From contig JALXFE010000465.1 of the NCBI GenBank assembly GCA_027069135.1, forward strand, positions 1 through 42,548: DNA of 42,548 nucleotides, written 5' to 3'. The notes under the pieces were generated by a model, which saw only the letters and a list, made by a program, of their open reading frames with translations, did not search any database and was not told where the DNA came from. Both the position numbers and the translations under genes were made by a program. Origin of the DNA: Thermoanaerobaculia bacterium (GTDB lineage Bacteria > Acidobacteriota > Thermoanaerobaculia > Multivoradales > JAHZIX01). Below, piece after piece: positions 41,135-42,548 of the stretch; position 1 is the first letter of the stretch, and each line of letters begins with the position of its first letter.

Positions 41135-41269
41135 GAGAGTCTAAGATCATCCTACACAAAACGGCAATCCACTGAGCCTGCGAGCTGGGGCTAGAAATTG
41201 CAGGAATTGCCAAGAAAAAACAATCATCGATCCGCTGCCGTCAACGAGCAGCAGAAAGGAACAACCATC

Positions 41270-41461
41270 ATGAAAAATATTTTGAGATATTGCAAGGCGA
41301 TCCTTATCATGGGAGCTTTGGTCCTGGTCGCTTCATCGGCAACCGTAAGGACCGCCGAGGCAAGCGGGGGCACCCAGCTTTGCGCAGGGGTCGGGACATC
41401 CTGTGAGTTCACGCATAACGGCCATACCCACTATCTCAAAGGATGTTGCGTCGCGTACTAG
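41270..41461 (+). CDS. Small secreted Cys-X6-Cys peptide 2
   Basis: 63 residues from ATG 41270, with AGAAAGGA about ten bases upstream; an earlier in-frame start exists but lacks a ribosome site. The leader is MKNILRYCKAILIMGALVLV, then ATVRTAEASGG ending at residue 34 with the same Gly-Gly as peptide 1. The core has C38 and C45 (LCAGVGTSCEF), then NGHTHYLK and a further pair CC at 59-60 absent from peptide 1. The gene lies twelve bases before the MauE-like gene, so the two are probably co-translated. It is the closest relative of peptide 1 in the window and of the decayed copy at 40742. Function is unknown. Confidence 0.75.
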   Translation: MKNILRYCKAILIMGALVLVASSATVRTAEASGGTQLCAGVGTSCEFTHNGHTHYLKGCCVAY

Positions 41462-41473
41462 GGGGCTACCACG

Positions 41474-41977
41474 ATGACTAATCCAAGTGCCACACCGGGA
41501 CCCCTTCGGGGTCGATCTTATCTCTTGCTTGATAATTCCGCTTGGGTTTTTGTCGCCGCCTTTATGGCCCTCGCAGGCATCGACAAATTGTTCCATTACC
41601 CAGGATTTGTCAATGCCATCAACGACTATCGCATCTTGCCCATTCCACTGGGCAAGTATCTGGCGCCGGTACTCATCTCTCTCGAGCTGGGTGTCGGCGC
41701 CGGTCTCTGCCGACGTAGCTGGCGACGATCGGCAGCGCGTCTGTCAACTCTCCTTCTCGTCATCCTGACCATCGCTTGGAGCGCGAACAAGGCTCTTGGT
41801 GCACGGGGAATTTGCGGCTGTTGGTTCAGCATCAATATGGGTAACGACCGCGTGCATCTGATTTTGAATATCACGTTAATCTTCTTGAGCCTCTTGATCT
41901 GGTATGGCGAGGCCGACCGGCCTCTCGCCCTCGATTCGACATCGGAGCGAGTCCTTCGTCGAAGGCCCCTTGACTAA
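41474..41977 (+). CDS. MauE/DoxX-type redox-associated membrane protein
   Basis: 167 residues with four membrane helices (about 23-40, 62-80, 88-107, 126-144). The MauE pattern is clear: AGIDKLFHYPGFVNAINDYR, ILPIPLGKYLAPVLISLELG, then ILTIAWSANKALGARG with C114-G-C116 (ICGCWFS), the redox-type CxC seen in the family, and HLILNI. MauE is needed for disulfide formation in methylamine dehydrogenase small subunit; DoxX relatives act in quinone-linked redox chemistry. No mauA, mauB or mauD gene is present, so it is an orphan here. Position right after two Cys-X6-Cys peptides suggests it oxidises or supports them. That link is inference. Confidence 0.85.
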   Translation: MTNPSATPGPLRGRSYLLLDNSAWVFVAAFMALAGIDKLFHYPGFVNAINDYRILPIPLGKYLAPVLISLELGVGAGLCRRSWRRSAARLSTLLLVILTIAWSANKALGARGICGCWFSINMGNDRVHLILNITLIFLSLLIWYGEADRPLALDSTSERVLRRRPLD

Positions 41978-42003
41978 GGTGAACCGGAAGGTCTTACTCA
42001 ACC

Positions 42004-42548
42004 ATGTTCAGCACCCTAGCAAACACTCGCAGGCGTTTCCCGGGAGGGCCCTTCCTCGCCATCCTCTCTACCCTTGCCCTCGGAATCGCAGGGGCGACAA
42101 TCGTCTTCTCGATGATCTCCGGAACAGGCATTCTCGCTACTTTCCAGGGGGAGGGGACGGTCTTCTGGGTCATGGAGGAGTATCCGAGGTGGGGTGCGAA
42201 GACATCCCCCTCTCCAGCGACCTTCGAGGCGTGGAGAGGTTCTCTGAAATGTTGTCAAGTTGAGGGTCTTGCTCTCGGAGAAGGGGGGCTTCGCTCCGAC
42301 GGTGGCGCCCGCCGGATCTATACGGCGTCGGTCACCAGTGGACTCTTCGGCTTGGTCGGGGAGAGCCCTCTCGCTGGCAGCCTCCTGAGCTCACCGGATA
42401 GCGACGACGGGGGCGGGATCGCCTTGATCAGCCGGCAGTTGGCAAACCAACGCTTTGGGAATCCTCGGAAGGCTATCGGGCAGACGATTTTTGTAGACGG
42501 TAATCCATTGGGCATTGTCGGCGTCGTCTCGAACCGCTTCCTTGGCAA
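42004..42548 (+). CDS. MacB/ADOP-type ABC permease, N-terminal part (runs off the window)
   Basis: 181 complete codons from ATG 42004; the gene continues beyond the right edge. The first helix (FLAILSTLALGIAGATIVFS) matches the MacB_PCD start 'LTLALGIGANTAIFS' common in acidobacterial duplicated orphan permeases. The periplasmic core region then shows YTASVTSGLFGLVGESPLAG, IALISRQLANQRFGNPRKAI and GQTIFVDGNPLGIVGVV, all standard for the MacB periplasmic core. MacB-type permeases export peptides, lipoproteins or drugs with an ATPase partner, which may be outside the window. It follows the MauE-like gene by 26 bases, so it may be co-transcribed and export the peptides. Confidence 0.85.
   Translation, partial: MFSTLANTRRRFPGGPFLAILSTLALGIAGATIVFSMISGTGILATFQGEGTVFWVMEEYPRWGAKTSPSPATFEAWRGSLKCCQVEGLALGEGGLRSDGGARRIYTASVTSGLFGLVGESPLAGSLLSSPDSDDGGGIALISRQLANQRFGNPRKAIGQTIFVDGNPLGIVGVVSNRFLG

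Noticed and set aside
41904-42263. Plus-strand ORF of 119 codons across the MauE and permease junction
   Set aside because: It overlaps two better-supported genes in another frame and shows no motifs.

Overview
The window is a GC-rich bacterial chromosome segment with about 30 protein genes on both strands. It is best explained as Acidobacteriota, possibly the Thermoanaerobaculia side; this is an inference. It rests on the mix of large secreted ELWxTDGT, FG-GAP, Calx-beta and YVTN repeat proteins, a recurrent C-terminal domain after two of them, a 'DGFESGDTSGWS' tail, and a MacB/ADOP-type permease at the right edge. I saw no rRNA, tRNA, insertion sequence or CRISPR array.

Layout. 1-634: the end of an RHS/YD-repeat gene broken by a TGG-to-TAG-type stop. 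1078-1879: a small secreted Cys-rich protein and a four-helix membrane protein. 1999-5325: a nucleotide-sugar operon (UDP-glucuronate 4-epimerase-like, UDP-glucose dehydrogenase, UDP-xylose synthase-like), which would give UDP-glucuronate, UDP-galacturonate and UDP-xylose for surface glycans. It is followed by a YggX-like protein and a TVP38/DedA-type membrane protein. 6445-11016: a secreted YVTN propeller and two translationally coupled FG-GAP proteins. 11005-15141 (minus): a LuxR-type response regulator with a receiver-kinase, a zinc-ribbon/AMIN membrane protein, and a ClpX-like AAA+ ATPase lacking the usual pore and ClpP loops. 15379-20171: TPR lipoprotein-like/secreted protein, MobA-like nucleotidyltransferase, PolX and MurB. 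20428-22470: a Calx-beta adhesin-like protein with a run of 32 aspartates, closed by a strong terminator. 22625-31010: Nth, YhbY, fused 2-oxoacid dehydrogenase E1, RarD-like transporter, hotdog thioesterase, HELGH metallopeptidase and DusA. 31254-39313: a DUF4410-like protein, the 1164-residue ELWxTDGT protein, a membrane hybrid kinase with a YHS lipoprotein, and an MBL-fold hydrolase.

The most unusual part is 39538-42548, which is visibly less GC-rich. A membrane-anchored six-bladed propeller-like protein is followed by a decayed small-peptide gene, two intact peptide genes of exactly 63 residues each that align without gaps, a MauE/DoxX-type redox membrane protein, and the start of a MacB/ADOP-type permease. 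All three peptides, including the broken one, share a hydrophobic leader and a Cys-X6-Cys core. I propose a secreted disulfide-peptide cassette. It recalls Bacteroidetes loci with NVEALA peptides and six-bladed propellers, but the link is inference from pattern and gene order only.

All calls come from reading the sequence; no database search was run.
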